The position numbers and the translations under genes were made by a program. This document shows, piece after piece, positions 22,604 to 31,510 of a stretch of 64,000 bases of DNA. This DNA is from Bathynomus jamesi (taxonomy: Eukaryota > Arthropoda > Malacostraca > Isopoda > Cirolanidae): NCBI GenBank assembly GCA_023014485.1, contig JAJOZX010000086.1, positions 2,062,501-2,126,500 on the forward strand, given 5' to 3'. How positions within the stretch are numbered: the stretch's first letter is position 1; the number at the start of each line of letters is the position of its first letter. Under the pieces are notes generated by a model. It did not search any database. It was not told the origin of the DNA and saw only the letters and a list, made by a program, of their open reading frames with translations.

Positions 22604-23205
22604 TTGAACTTATCGAAACAAATAACATAGTTATCCATAATTCAGCCGAAAACAATTAATTTTATGGGTAACTATTTCGACATAAGTTTACTATAATTAT
22701 ATCAGTCTTTTAAATATCTTCTGATATATATTATATATAAAATACCACAATATATATTTATAGTTATTCAGTAACACATTAGAAAGATTTACGCAATAAT
22801 AGAATTAACAAAGTTACCCAATAAATAATTCGTTAGACAGAAACGAATTTTTATAAGGGATACCCAGCTTCATTAAACTTGAAGATGAACGAAGCAAATA
22901 ACATAGTTATCCATAATTCAGCCGAAAACAATTAATTTTATGGGTAACTATTTCGACATAAGTTTACTATAATTATATCAGTCTTTTAAATATCTTCTGA
23001 TATATTTATATATATATATATAAAATACCACAATATATATTTATAGTTATTCAGTAACACATTAGAAAGATTTACGCAATAATAGAATTAACAAAGTTAC
23101 CCAATAAATAATTCGTTAGACAGAAACGAATTTTTATAAGGGATACCCAGCTTCATTAAACTTGAAGATGAACGAAACAAATAACATAGTTATCCATAAT
23201 TCAGC
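22604..23205. repeat. tandem duplication, period about 276-283 bp
   Basis: The phrase AATAACATAGTTATCCATAA starts at 22621, 22897 and 23180. The first two units are nearly identical, differing mainly in a (TA)n tract. The third is cut after TTCAGCC. No coding sense seen. Confidence 0.9.
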
Positions 23206-23606
23206 CCTCACGAATAACGAAACGAAATGATCATTTACGATACAATTCGAAATACGATAATTTACGATACAATTCGAAACCCACCAAACGAGATGAAAAG
23301 TTAAGAAACATACGAGCATCATTCCCTGCGAAAAAAAATGAAAAAACGAAATTAAAAGAAACGAAGAAAGTTGGATTTCCCCAAAACACAGTCCTCTATA
23401 GCGAGGTTGGTTTCGGAGAAAATCTGCTTGCGAGAGACCTTTCTTAAAGACAGCCCTCGATAAGTACCCAATGCTCCAAATATTAATATTGCCATTGTTA
23501 TTACTTCTACAATGAATCCAATTAAATTCTGCTTATTAAATAACTTTTTTAGACACTTGATTTTTATTATAAATATTTAAGTCACGAATAACAGTGGGAA
23601 AAACGT

Positions 23607-23658
<52 letters not shown>

Positions 23659-23736
23659 TACACACAGACCGTGCATGGAACAAGGAACTCTTCTGGGATA
23701 ATTAAATCCACTATAGTCCGAGTAAGTAATGACAAA
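23206..23736. other. no gene seen
   Basis: A+T-rich, with a repeated TTTACGATACAATTCGAAA phrase (23231-23280) and (TA)n near 23612-23656. Confidence 0.55.
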
Positions 23737-24093
23737 TACCGCCTCGGTGGTGTAGTGGTTAGCGTCGCGGACTACGAATCCATCGGCCCAGGGTTCGAGA
23801 CCCGACGGCAGCCGGCGCGCAGCAAAACCCAGCTGTTCATCCTTCCACACAATAAAGAAAGTGGTTGGTAGATAAATGGGTACCCTAGGAGGCCTAGTGG
23901 TCAAGACGCTGGGCTGCTGATGGGTCGTGGTTCGGAATCCACGTTAAACTGTAGGTCTAAGGTGGAGTGAAAAGCTTGACCTTCGTCAGAATGAACAATT
24001 CGGGCGGAAGCTAACCAAAGGTTAGCCCGACGCGGGCAACGGGTCACTCGCAAAGAGAATTTAATCATTGGTAAACTTCCTTCCAGACCACTC
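23737..24093 (+). mobile_element. composite tRNA-derived SINE inserted in the Polinton
   Basis: CCTCGGTGGTGTAGTGGTTA (A box) and GGGTTCGAGACCCGACGGC (B box) form a tRNA-like head. A linker with TTGGTAGATAAATGGGTACC and a second tRNA-like module (GGCCTAGTGGTCAAGACGCT and GGTTCGGAATCCACGTTAAA) follow. It is Pol III-type non-coding DNA and a later insertion in the left arm. (TA)n follows it. Confidence 0.8.
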
Positions 24094-24156
24094 TTTCTAT
24101 ATATATATATATATATATATAGAAAGAGAGCGAGAGTTTTGTTCAATAAATAATAA

Positions 24157-24720
24157 TCGAAAAAAACATCATAATGCACGATTTTCTATGTAGCAATACT
24201 AATTAACTCTTTCTCGCCTACGGCGGTACAAGAACATAATACGTGCACTCGCTCGTAAATTAGACCTCCAGTTTAACATGGGTTCAGAAATACATCTCGT
24301 CGATGGGGTTCGTTGCTTACTCTACCACATGGACTTTTATATGTAAGAGACCTAACCTAACCTACGAAATACATCTCGTCAGGGCCGATCCTAGAGCCAT
24401 ATATAGCAATGGAAATGAGCGCGATGTGTCGTTAAATACGTGATTTAAAATAACAGGACCATTTGACCCGAGGCAGTAGTATACCCGAAAAACATCGTAA
24501 TGCACGATTTTTTCTATGTAGCAATAATAATTAACTCTTTCAAATACGTGATTTAAAATAACAGGACCATTTGACCCGAGGCAGTAGTATACCCGAAAAA
24601 CATCGTAATGCACGATTTTTTCTATGTAGCAATAATGATTAACTCTTTCAAATACGTGATTTAAAATAACAGGATCATTTAACCCGAGGCAGTAGTATGC
24701 CCGAAAAACATCGTATAACC
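24157..24720 (+). repeat. 108-bp tandem units mixed with fragments of the Polinton's own genes
   Basis: Units starting AAATACGTGATTTAAAATAA begin at 24434, 24542 and 24650 (period 108), and the tail of another unit lies at 24157-24212. Between them are short pieces of genes from this element. 24213-24259 matches the inverse of 31291-31338 (conserved small Polinton gene). 24380-24423 matches 32664-32707 at the polymerase N-terminus with about six mismatches. 24419-24440 matches 22 bases of the ATPase gene (inverse of 31735-31756). Confidence 0.8.
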
Positions 24721-25002
24721 TAACTATAATTTACAACTATAGTTTACCTTGACTTTCATATGCTTCTATCCTGTTTTATTAATAAAGATTTTTAACTTTT
24801 AATAACGTATGAATAAAGATTTTTAACATTTAATTTTATTTTAGTATTTATTCATGCCACGCCGCCTTAGACCACAGCTTAACGTTGAAACCGAATGTTC
24901 TTTTTAAAATATAATTAGGATATAATTTCTTTATTATAAAATAAGTTAACAATTATGTTAACAAACAATACTAATAATTTGTAAGTAAAAAATATAATAT
25001 AA
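24721..25002. other. no gene seen
   Basis: A+T-rich, with two near copies of AATAAAGATTTTTAAC (24780-24830) and a SINE-module fragment (24860-24895). Confidence 0.5.
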
Positions 25003-25052
25003 GGGACTACCATAGAAATGTAAGTGCCTATAATTCGATTTTATATATATGT
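25003..25052 (+). repeat. partial copy of the exon 1 end and its splice donor
   Basis: GGGACTACCATAGAAATGTA followed by AGTG and TATAATTCGATTTTATATAT repeats the junction at 25392-25434 and 25858-25900. It is the relic of a third exon unit upstream of the promoter, so the exon array was once longer or shifted. Confidence 0.85.
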
Positions 25053-25116
25053 TACTCGTCCGGTCTCGTTATAGCGGATTGGTACACGTCATAGCTCCAC
25101 CCAGCTACATCGGCAG

Positions 25117-25174
25117 CCAATCACTACGAACATCTGGTCTTTTGGGCGGAGCTTGGCGAATGTGCATATAAAAG
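25117..25174 (+). promoter_or_regulatory. plus-strand promoter: CCAAT, GC motif, TATA box
   Basis: CCAAT at 25117-25121, GGGCGGAGC at about 25144-25152 and TATAAAAG at 25167-25174 lie 65-122 bp before the ATG at 25239. It is the clearest promoter in the element and would drive the leader exons. An initiator-like TCAGT (25184-25188) is closer to the TATA box than usual, so the start site is uncertain. Confidence 0.7.
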
Positions 25175-25238
25175 GGGATATTTTCAGTTGGGAGTAACAG
25201 TAGCTATTTTCGCATCAGTGAATAATCATTCCTCAACC

Positions 25239-26181
25239 ATGGACCTGTACGTCTCCCCAGATTTGTATGAAGAAAGTGATACTGCAGCATTAACCGCAAT
25301 TAGTCTTTTCAATGCGATTGATTGTGGCGAATTATTTTCGACGCAAACCGTAGAAGATATTTGCAGTGACGCTCCTTACAATCCGACGCAAGGGACTACC
25401 ATAGAAATGTAAGTGTCCATAATTCGATTTTATATATATACGGAGAGTTGTAGTATTTCGTCAAATAGATACTAGTCAAAAATGTCAATCAATGTTATTT
25501 CCCCATCATGCTAAAATCGAAATTGGTAATCGAACCAAAGATATCTTCACATAATGGGGATCTGTCTGTATACTCTGTATATGTTTTAAAAGCATTATTC
25601 CTTTAAGGTCCGATGAGGATTTGACACGTGTTATACAATCTTTTGAAGAACCTCGGAATATGGATGATATACTGATCAGTCAGCAGTGTCACACATCCTC
25701 CACCATGGACCTGTACGTCTCCCCAGACTTGTATGAAGAACGTGATACTGCAGCATTAACCACAATTAGTCTTTTCAATGCGACTGATTGTGGCGAATTA
25801 TTTTCAACGCAAACCGTAGAAGATATTTGCAGTGACGCTCCTTACAACCCGACGCAAGGGACTACCATAGAAATGTAAGTGTCTATAATTAGAATTTTAT
25901 ATATATATGGAGAGTTGTAGTATCTCGTCAAATAGATACTCGCCAAAAATGTCAATCAGTGTTATTTCCCCATTATGCTAAAATCGAAATTTTTATGGCG
26001 TTCACTCCTCGAACCAAAGATATCTTCACATAATGGGGATCTGTCTGTCTGTATACTCTGTATATGTTTTCATTATTCCTTTAAGGTCCGATGAGGATTT
26101 GACACGAGTTATACAATCTTTTGAAGAATCTCGGAATAGGGAGGGTATACTGATCAGTCAACAATGTCACACCGAAATAAT
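25239..26181 (+). CDS. spliced leader exons 1-3, probable N-terminus of the polymerase gene
   Basis: Three exons: 25239-25408, 25608-25874 and 26086-26181, separated by introns of 199 and 211 bp. Each donor is AT/GTAAGTG and each acceptor TTTAAG/G. All junctions are phase 2, so frame is kept. Exon 2 repeats exon 1: both carry MDLYVSPDLYEE and end in the same PTQGTTIE block. Exon 3 repeats the start of exon 2 (SDEDLTRVIQSFEE). The product is acidic with no enzyme motif, perhaps an interaction or activation segment. Exon 3 ends in phase with the acceptor at 32220 in front of the polymerase. The splice sites are seen; the joining is inference. No downstream stop-containing exon is visible nearby, which favours the long splice. 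Confidence 0.65.
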
Positions 26182-26234
26182 GTAAGTGTTTTTCGATCTT
26201 TTTGGGATAAGAAGACACAATATATTTTCATAAA

Positions 26235-26240
26235 TTTATT
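26235..26240 (-). terminator. poly(A) signal for the minus-strand block
   Basis: AATAAA on the minus strand 60 bp beyond the protease stop codon, the first such signal after the last gene of the block. It would lie inside the proposed long intron of the plus-strand gene. Confidence 0.45.
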
Positions 26241-26299
26241 AAATGAAAGAAATCAGTACAATAAACGAATATACCGTTACAAATATACGAACAAAAACA

Positions 26300-26782
26300 T
26301 TATAATATACAACGAGTACGTACAATTGGAAAACGGTTTTTTATCTGTCTGCATACCATTTCATCGTTTCGGTGAGTGTGACACGGGTCAAATAAATTTA
26401 AAAAATTTATAAATTCTTTATCATTTGACATATGCATGAGAAATGAGACACAGTACATTCCGCAAACATTAGTAAAATATCCCTGCATACGAAATGGGTT
26501 CCATACAACTTCGGGAATATGTAACTGAGCGAGAAATTTTACAATAATAGGGTCACTCCAGGGTTGAGTACCGAGTGAATCAAAATAGTACAGGCGCTGT
26601 CTATTTTTAAAATAGACAGCGATCCAGTGAATCCCTTCATTACCGATGATGTCTGTGTTCACAATAAGACTACCGCATTCTCGCGTACTTGGCAAACTCA
26701 ATGTTTCATTCTTCGCAAACACGCCGATAAATTTGGAACGTGTGACTCGCTCCATTACTTTCTGAAGTGTATTAGCATCCAT
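26300..26782 (-). CDS. adenain-like cysteine protease
   Basis: 160 residues, intact. It is the maturation protease that cleaves capsid precursors in Polintons and adenoviruses. Visible catalytic set: His52 in GIHWIAVYF, Asp68 in YYFDSLG, Gln100 in RMQGY, and Cys107 in NVCGMYCVSFL. Length and spacing fit the family (C5 peptidase). It is last in the minus-strand block. Its ATG is two bases from the capsid gene's stop, implying co-expression with the capsid. No defect is seen. Confidence 0.92.
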   Translation of the reverse strand: MDANTLQKVMERVTRSKFIGVFAKNETLSLPSTRECGSLIVNTDIIGNEGIHWIAVYFKNRQRLYYFDSLGTQPWSDPIIVKFLAQLHIPEVVWNPFRMQGYFTNVCGMYCVSFLMHMSNDKEFINFLNLFDPCHTHRNDEMVCRQIKNRFPIVRTRCIL

Positions 26783-26783
26783 T

Positions 26784-28085
26784 TTAAAAGTCAGTGATAA
26801 CGCTTCTAAATCTATCTACTTCTATTAGGGCTTGCGATTCGAGATATACTAGTACACTAATAGGAGCGTCTATAGGCTTGGCGAATTCCAGCCGCACTGA
26901 GATGTTACCGCTCTGCTGTGGTGTTAAATGGGTATTTACGCTAGCAGATAAGTCAGGTGTAATGTCAAACGGATAAAGGTTAAATTGATCAATGAATTCT
27001 TCCTGCGTTACCCCATTACCAAGCTCATCACAATCACCTGCAATATGGGTCAGATTACTATAGGCTCTGGCACAAAGAGGTAACACAGCGTCTGATGAAT
27101 AGTCCGTACCCATTGTTCCACCCAAAGCAGTGCCATTAACGTATAGAGTTATATTTTTAAGTCCGAAATTCTCGAATTTAAAGGCACTCTTTTTATATTT
27201 TCCATTCACCGAAGCGTGGTCCTGCATGCCGATTAATATCCTTTTAGGAAGATTTCCCAGGGCAATGTTTTCTATCTGCTTCGATGCCAACCCTGCAGGA
27301 ACCGTATATAGTTTGATCTGCACTCTGTTAATAGGATATTTCACTGTAGCGTTTAGTAAATTTTTCTCAATTTCTAGTTGTTTTGGTGAACTTAATTTCA
27401 CTCGCCGTACGCGGAGGTATGTGTCCATAATGTGAACCACAACGGACTTTGCACCCTCTTCTTGATTCGCATCCAGATTTAAGCAGATCTCAGGACTCGT
27501 GCGGGTGAGCTTTATTTTCATATCCACCCCGTTCACAAGCAACTTCTCCTGGAAAGTGAAATCTGTGTGCAACCGTCCAAAACACTCGTATATTTTCTTT
27601 TTAGAATTTTTAAATTTGTCCTTTATACTATTTTCATCTTTAGTTTGATAATATCCCTCCGCACTTAAAAAGGTAGCCTTCGCTTCTTTGGAAAAGTTGA
27701 GGACATTTTCCAAATAGGCTCGTAGATGATAGTACCCCGTGCCTGCCGATATGTTGGTCTGATTTAAATATACGTCACACTGGTTGAATATGGCGTGCAG
27801 AAAGTTTGTTTCAGGGTATACAGCATATTTGTCATCGCAGGCCGTTCCATCAGAATGGGCTATACGTAGCTTAGCGTACATGTGCACACAGCTTGGATCA
27901 AAAAAGTAAGGACCTGAGCTGGGTATCACGAATTCTATAGGTGCACTCGGTGAACTAATTGTGTTTAAAGGGTTAATTGTAATAAAGTCACTGTGCTCAA
28001 TAGAAACTTGGGTTGGCGGGAGCTCAAAAAAGGACAGCTCCGATTTACAGCATTGTGAACTACATGGGTGGATGAAGCGTGCCAT
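26784..28085 (-). CDS. major capsid protein (double jelly-roll, hexon-like)
   Basis: Forms the icosahedral shell. The N-terminal block SELSFFELPPTQVSIE is the typical Polinton capsid start. The rest is beta-rich with conserved phrases such as FDPSCVHMYAKLRI, NFLHAIFNQCDVYLNQ and PINRVQIKLYTVPAGL, and YLESQALIEVDR near the end. I chose the ATG at 28085, in the good context GCCATGGC, giving 433 residues. An in-frame ATG at 28136 would add 17 residues with no family resemblance. The gene is intact. It sits between the pVI-like gene and the protease, the usual Polinton arrangement. Confidence 0.9.
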   Translation of the reverse strand: MARFIHPCSSQCCKSELSFFELPPTQVSIEHSDFITINPLNTISSPSAPIEFVIPSSGPYFFDPSCVHMYAKLRIAHSDGTACDDKYAVYPETNFLHAIFNQCDVYLNQTNISAGTGYYHLRAYLENVLNFSKEAKATFLSAEGYYQTKDENSIKDKFKNSKKKIYECFGRLHTDFTFQEKLLVNGVDMKIKLTRTSPEICLNLDANQEEGAKSVVVHIMDTYLRVRRVKLSSPKQLEIEKNLLNATVKYPINRVQIKLYTVPAGLASKQIENIALGNLPKRILIGMQDHASVNGKYKKSAFKFENFGLKNITLYVNGTALGGTMGTDYSSDAVLPLCARAYSNLTHIAGDCDELGNGVTQEEFIDQFNLYPFDITPDLSASVNTHLTPQQSGNISVRLEFAKPIDAPISVLVYLESQALIEVDRFRSVITDF

Positions 28086-28159
28086 GGCGAAATAGTGACT
28101 CCTCTCTCGACAAGTGGTAAACAAACTATGATTCATGAGATCAATATCCTTAGCTTATA

Positions 28160-28546
28160 TCAGTCAAAAAAGTGGTCAACCATAGGTTTCATTCGCTTAC
28201 AGCATTTCTTTTTTGATAGCCTTTTACGTTTAATACCACGTGACCCCTTCTTCTTCCGGGGAGCCCTCTTCTTCTTCCCGCCACCACGCATTTTTCTCTT
28301 TGCATCTTTGATGATTTCGTTCCGTGTACGCTTTAAATGTTTTTTTAGAGCTTCTTTAGGTTTAGCCCCGGCCAATATGTCTTCTGCAGTGTTAAGGCCT
28401 GATTGTAGCGCTTTCCTTCCAAGGTATCTGGCACCCCTCTTCAGCAAAGGAACAGCCGTACGTAGTATGGATGAAAAAATGGATCCAAGTCCACTACCGC
28501 GCTGGTATCGCATCCCTCGATAGACGGTGAAAGGCTTTCTATCCAT
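28160..28546 (-). CDS. pVI/core-like basic virion protein
   Basis: 128 residues. The N-terminal part YRGMRYQRGSGLGSIFSSIL followed by RTAVPLLKRGARYLG is an amphipathic segment like the membrane-active region of adenovirus pVI. The C-terminal half is very Lys/Arg-rich (KMRGGGKKKRAPRKKKGSRG), as in DNA-condensing core proteins. A gly-ser-gly site after RYQRGSG could be a protease target. Its ATG (28546) shares a base with the end of the penton-like gene. The role is inferred from Polinton and adintovirus homologues. Confidence 0.8.
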   Translation of the reverse strand: MDRKPFTVYRGMRYQRGSGLGSIFSSILRTAVPLLKRGARYLGRKALQSGLNTAEDILAGAKPKEALKKHLKRTRNEIIKDAKRKMRGGGKKKRAPRKKKGSRGIKRKRLSKKKCCKRMKPMVDHFFD

Positions 28547-29403
28547 TATAACTCAGTGCGTCGAAAGTGTAGCTTCACTGTTAAGCTCCCGTTACCGAAT
28601 GGGAAGTTTTCGCCCTCAATCGTTCTTATATATATTGTGATATTGGTTATTAAATTAGTTGCGACATTCACATAATGGGGCCTGTCATATGTAATACTCA
28701 AACTCCTTCCTCTATGGTTGGGGATGTGAGCAATGCGCAGCAGGCGTGCCTGGGTATCCCCAACAAACTGGTGCTCCACTATATTACTGTAAATATAGCA
28801 CATGTCTGGGGACCTTTCAGCCAATTTCTCCATCTTCAATTGATACATTAATCTGGACAAGTTATACTGTGTCTCGTGAAATGTGTCTCTTTGGAAGGCT
28901 GCGCTATATCGGCCGTTGGTTAGAATTTTGAACTTTCTATGTTCTTTAAGACGTCTGTTAGTCTTTGATTTTAGGATTAGTGTATGTGCAGGGTTGTTTA
29001 CGATTTCATATACTAAATCATTCGTAAGGTTTGAGTTTCTTAAACTCACGTTTAAGCCTCTCACAACATCCTCGGCCGAACCATATTGACCCGGCCCTAG
29101 TCTTACTTCTGTACTGTAATACCGTGTAATCTTAGTCCGAGCGATGCGCATAGTTTCATCCATAGCTACCCCAGCTTTTTCACACTCGTCAATGTCTCTA
29201 AGAATCGTAAAAACGGTTTCTTTATGTTCAATATTTAAAAAGACGGTGTCCAGCTGAATTTCGCATATCCCCACCTCATACGAATCACGACCCAATTCAA
29301 TGTGCCCATGGAGTTCTGTTACAAAGTTGGCTAGCGTGTTGTTAGGGTGTACAGACAGGGACGAGGAGGACGGGAGTGTGACGTAGAAATGGTTAGGAGC
29401 CAT
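28546..29403 (-). CDS. penton-like minor capsid protein
   Basis: 285 residues, intact. The start HFYVTLPSSSSLSVHPNNTL and the block YEVGICEIQL are the usual beginning of the Polinton minor capsid protein. The C-terminal part (MCYIYSNIVEHQFVGD, LLRIAHIPNHRG, YDRPHYVNV, and PFGNGSLTVKLHFRR) matches the family throughout. It would fill the five-fold vertices as a single jelly-roll pentamer. The stop overlaps the next gene's ATG. Confidence 0.9.
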   Translation of the reverse strand: MAPNHFYVTLPSSSSLSVHPNNTLANFVTELHGHIELGRDSYEVGICEIQLDTVFLNIEHKETVFTILRDIDECEKAGVAMDETMRIARTKITRYYSTEVRLGPGQYGSAEDVVRGLNVSLRNSNLTNDLVYEIVNNPAHTLILKSKTNRRLKEHRKFKILTNGRYSAAFQRDTFHETQYNLSRLMYQLKMEKLAERSPDMCYIYSNIVEHQFVGDTQARLLRIAHIPNHRGRSLSITYDRPHYVNVATNLITNITIYIRTIEGENFPFGNGSLTVKLHFRRTEL

Positions 29404-29411
29404 GTTGCATA

Positions 29412-29795
29412 CTATTTAAGCTTCATTATTGCATCAGCTTTTATATAGGTGTTGAAGCTTTCTGGGTACCCTAGCCATTTCACCAGGTACATTTTTCTCC
29501 TTCCTGAACCTTTGCTTCCTAAAATTTTCTCAATTTTAAACACATTTTTTTCTAAATTAAACGCAACTTTCTGCAATTCCTCGCGGTAAAAGCCTCCTGA
29601 GATTTCTTCCCCATTCAAATCTTCAATGTAATACATCATTATCACACCTTTAGGTCTCACAGCCCTAACTTTAAAAATCTCGCGTGTCCATCCTTGCTCA
29701 AAACCCTTTGCGAATTTATTCCCCGAACGCGACAGCCTTACATAATCATTGATTTTGAAGCGCACAGAGTGGTGGTGGTGGTGGTGGTGATCCAT
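29412..29795 (-). CDS. integrase C-terminal part: SH3-like and chromodomain
   Basis: 127 codons starting with ATG and (CAC)7, which gives a run of seven His. Then VRFKINDYVRLSRSGNKFAK is an SH3-like integrase C-terminal domain, and the last ~40 residues (FKIEKILGSKG, MYLVKWLGYPESFNTYI) are a chromodomain that would direct integration to modified histones. The frame overlaps the end of the integrase core by 50 bp in a different phase. In other Polintons both parts are one protein. I therefore read this as a +1 (or -2) frameshift, not a separate gene, though the ATG would permit separate translation. Confidence 0.8.
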   Translation of the reverse strand: MDHHHHHHHSVRFKINDYVRLSRSGNKFAKGFEQGWTREIFKVRAVRPKGVIMMYYIEDLNGEEISGGFYREELQKVAFNLEKNVFKIEKILGSKGSGRRKMYLVKWLGYPESFNTYIKADAIMKLK

Positions 29796-30474
29796 CTCTT
29801 CTCGGGAGCGTACCTCTTTCTAAAACTTCGTTAGGTGTTGCCCCAATCGTGCGATGGTGTGAGCGGTTGTAGGATGATGCCAATGATTCCAGAATGTCTA
29901 GAAATCTGTATGTGTTTTTATGTGTAAAATAACGGTGCATGCGTTCCTTTATGGTGCGCTGAACTCTTTCAGCTAAAGAAGCCTTATGTATAGAATTGGT
30001 TGTGTAATAGCTGATATTAAACTCTGTCAACATATTCTGAAAAGCACGGCCTATAAACTCCTTCCCCATATCCGTACAAAAATAGCCAGGAACCCTGTTT
30101 TCTTTTAACATTAGCGTTTTGGTGGCTTTAGCAACTGTTTCAGGTGATTTATTTTTCAGAGGAACTAGCCACAGATATCTAGAGAACACGTCTATTATGA
30201 ATAGAATGTAGCGGTAACCATCGTTATACACAGAATATCTTTGCATGTCTGTTAAATCTGCTTGCCAAATAGAATCAATCGAGGAAGCCGTTGTCTTGGC
30301 TGTTTTAAACCTTTTTCTCACAGGCTTATGAAGCGTATAAGCGTCCTGCTCCCTCAAAAATCTTTCAACATCTTTTTTTCCTACTCCGTAAACACTTCTG
30401 TACAGTCTATCTACGCCGCCGTAAGAGGATGGGGTAGAAATGTCATAATAGCGTTTAGTTAATACGTTAGCCAT
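29746..30474 (-). CDS. retrovirus-type integrase (rve) core
   Basis: 242 codons from the ATG at 30474. The catalytic triad is visible as Asp73 (IWQADLTDM), Asp135 (YFCTDMGKEF) and Glu169 (ASLAERVQRTIKERM). The N-terminal region has the usual Polinton lead-in (YSVYNDGYRYILFIIDVFSR after it). The last ~14 residues (a proline run and LCALQNQ) are out-of-frame reading of the (CAC)7 tract, so the true C-terminus is in the overlapping frame at 29412-29795. It inserts the element's DNA with a 6-bp duplication, as seen at the ends here. The ATG overlaps the upstream gene by 16 bp. Confidence 0.9.
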   Translation of the reverse strand: MANVLTKRYYDISTPSSYGGVDRLYRSVYGVGKKDVERFLREQDAYTLHKPVRKRFKTAKTTASSIDSIWQADLTDMQRYSVYNDGYRYILFIIDVFSRYLWLVPLKNKSPETVAKATKTLMLKENRVPGYFCTDMGKEFIGRAFQNMLTEFNISYYTTNSIHKASLAERVQRTIKERMHRYFTHKNTYRFLDILESLASSYNRSHHRTIGATPNEVLERGTLPRRDGSPPPPPPLCALQNQ

Positions 30475-31187
30475 TTGCGTATTTTAGAGGCACGTGGGTA
30501 GGGTTGGTTTAACCTCTTCTTGCTCCTCTTCAAAGGTGTTACCGCCGGGGGTGACGGCGCCTTCAATTGTGTCACAGGCGTTGCATGTTCCAAGTCTTTT
30601 AACCTGTTCAGATTTCCTATCAACGTTTTAGGGACATTTATTTGTTGTAGTCTTGCTTTAATATGCTTCCATCCTGATGGTGATGGCCTATCCCACTTTC
30701 TCACCAGATCATGGACAATGTCTACGATATTCGATCCCTGTACCTTTGATCCTTCCACAATGATCTCCCCTGTATCGGTCCATTGTATGGCGGGATCCTC
30801 ATTCAATAGATTATAAAGACTTAAGCCTTTACTCCTCAATGTAAGTGGGAGGGTATTTTTTAATACATGTTCGATATGTTGTGTGGCTAATCTTTTTGGT
30901 TGGTCAGCTGTGTCGTCGGGTACAGATCCTATGTCGCCATCGTCCCCCGTGCTGTGCCTAATAACCACAGGAATCTCTGTAGGGCTCTTATAATTTTCGT
31001 ACTCGTGAAGAAATTTCTGCAGAGCTTCTTGGTATAAGATTCTTTTCTCATCAGGTGTTTTTTCACTGTTTAATAGGGCTAACAATTCGCTTTCCATTCT
31101 TTTAAGTCTGCTTTTACGGGGATCTAGATCCGTGTCTCTTTGCAGTGAGGCGTACACCTCGTGGGGAATCACTACCACTTTCTTCAT
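30459..31187 (-). CDS. conserved Polinton protein of unknown function
   Basis: 242 residues, intact. The N-terminal third is helical and charged. The middle has LRSKGLSLYNLLNEDPAIQW and DTGEIIVEGSKVQGSNIVDI, then VHDLVRKW, a block I know from many Polinton/adintovirus gene sets without an assigned role. The C-terminus is basic (PLKRSKKRLNQPYPRASKIR), suggesting nucleic-acid or capsid contact. It lies between the small GGSFLP protein (TAATG overlap) and integrase. Confidence 0.75.
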   Translation of the reverse strand: MKKVVVIPHEVYASLQRDTDLDPRKSRLKRMESELLALLNSEKTPDEKRILYQEALQKFLHEYENYKSPTEIPVVIRHSTGDDGDIGSVPDDTADQPKRLATQHIEHVLKNTLPLTLRSKGLSLYNLLNEDPAIQWTDTGEIIVEGSKVQGSNIVDIVHDLVRKWDRPSPSGWKHIKARLQQINVPKTLIGNLNRLKDLEHATPVTQLKAPSPPAVTPLKRSKKRLNQPYPRASKIRKWLTY

Positions 31188-31510
31188 TATATTAATCTAG
31201 TCAGTAAAGGACCCAAAACTGAAAATAAGATGGGGAGAAATGACCCTCCTGTTTGTACAATAATTCGCTTTTTCTTCGCTACAGTTTGGCTTTTACGAGC
31301 GAGTGCACGTATTATGTTCTTGTAGCGGCGTAGGCGAGCCTTCTGATGGGTTTTCATTGATACATTGCAATTTATAACGTTAAGACAGATTTCACAGATG
31401 CATTTTAAAAAGTCGGCATCGATATTTTTAATAAACATCTGCTGCATTGCCCGAGGCAGTCGATGATAGATTTTTATTAATTCACGGTATTTCTTTAGTC
31501 TCTTTGTCAT
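31187..31510 (-). CDS. small conserved Polinton protein with basic body and hydrophobic tail
   Basis: 107 residues. A basic segment (KTHQKARLRRYKNIIRALAR) is followed by IIVQTGGSFLPILFSVLGPL, a Gly-Gly-x-FLP hydrophobic C-terminus that recurs in small Polinton proteins. Two Cys pairs (CICEIC) occur mid-protein. A minor virion component is possible; no function is shown. ATGA overlap with the ATPase stop and TAATG overlap with the next gene indicate tight coupling. A 47-bp piece of it is repeated at 24213-24259. Confidence 0.65.
   Translation of the reverse strand: MTKRLKKYRELIKIYHRLPRAMQQMFIKNIDADFLKCICEICLNVINCNVSMKTHQKARLRRYKNIIRALARKSQTVAKKKRIIVQTGGSFLPILFSVLGPLLTRLI

Noticed and set aside
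24434..24720. Regular 108-bp repeats that could suggest a CRISPR-like array
   Set aside because: Units are identical from end to end without variable spacers, are too long, and sit in a eukaryotic element; simple tandem repetition explains them.
26164..26412. Plus-strand frame of 82 codons after exon 3
   Set aside because: It reads through the GTAAGT donor and into the 3' end of the protease gene on the other strand; no independent support.
27130..27435. Plus-strand frame of 101 codons with hydrophobic composition
   Set aside because: Exact antisense of the capsid gene; composition follows from that.
29760..29795. ATG plus seven His codons resembling a cloning tag
   Set aside because: It is a (CAC)n microsatellite inside native integrase sequence whose downstream domains (SH3-like, chromodomain) belong to the Polinton; no vector sequence is present.
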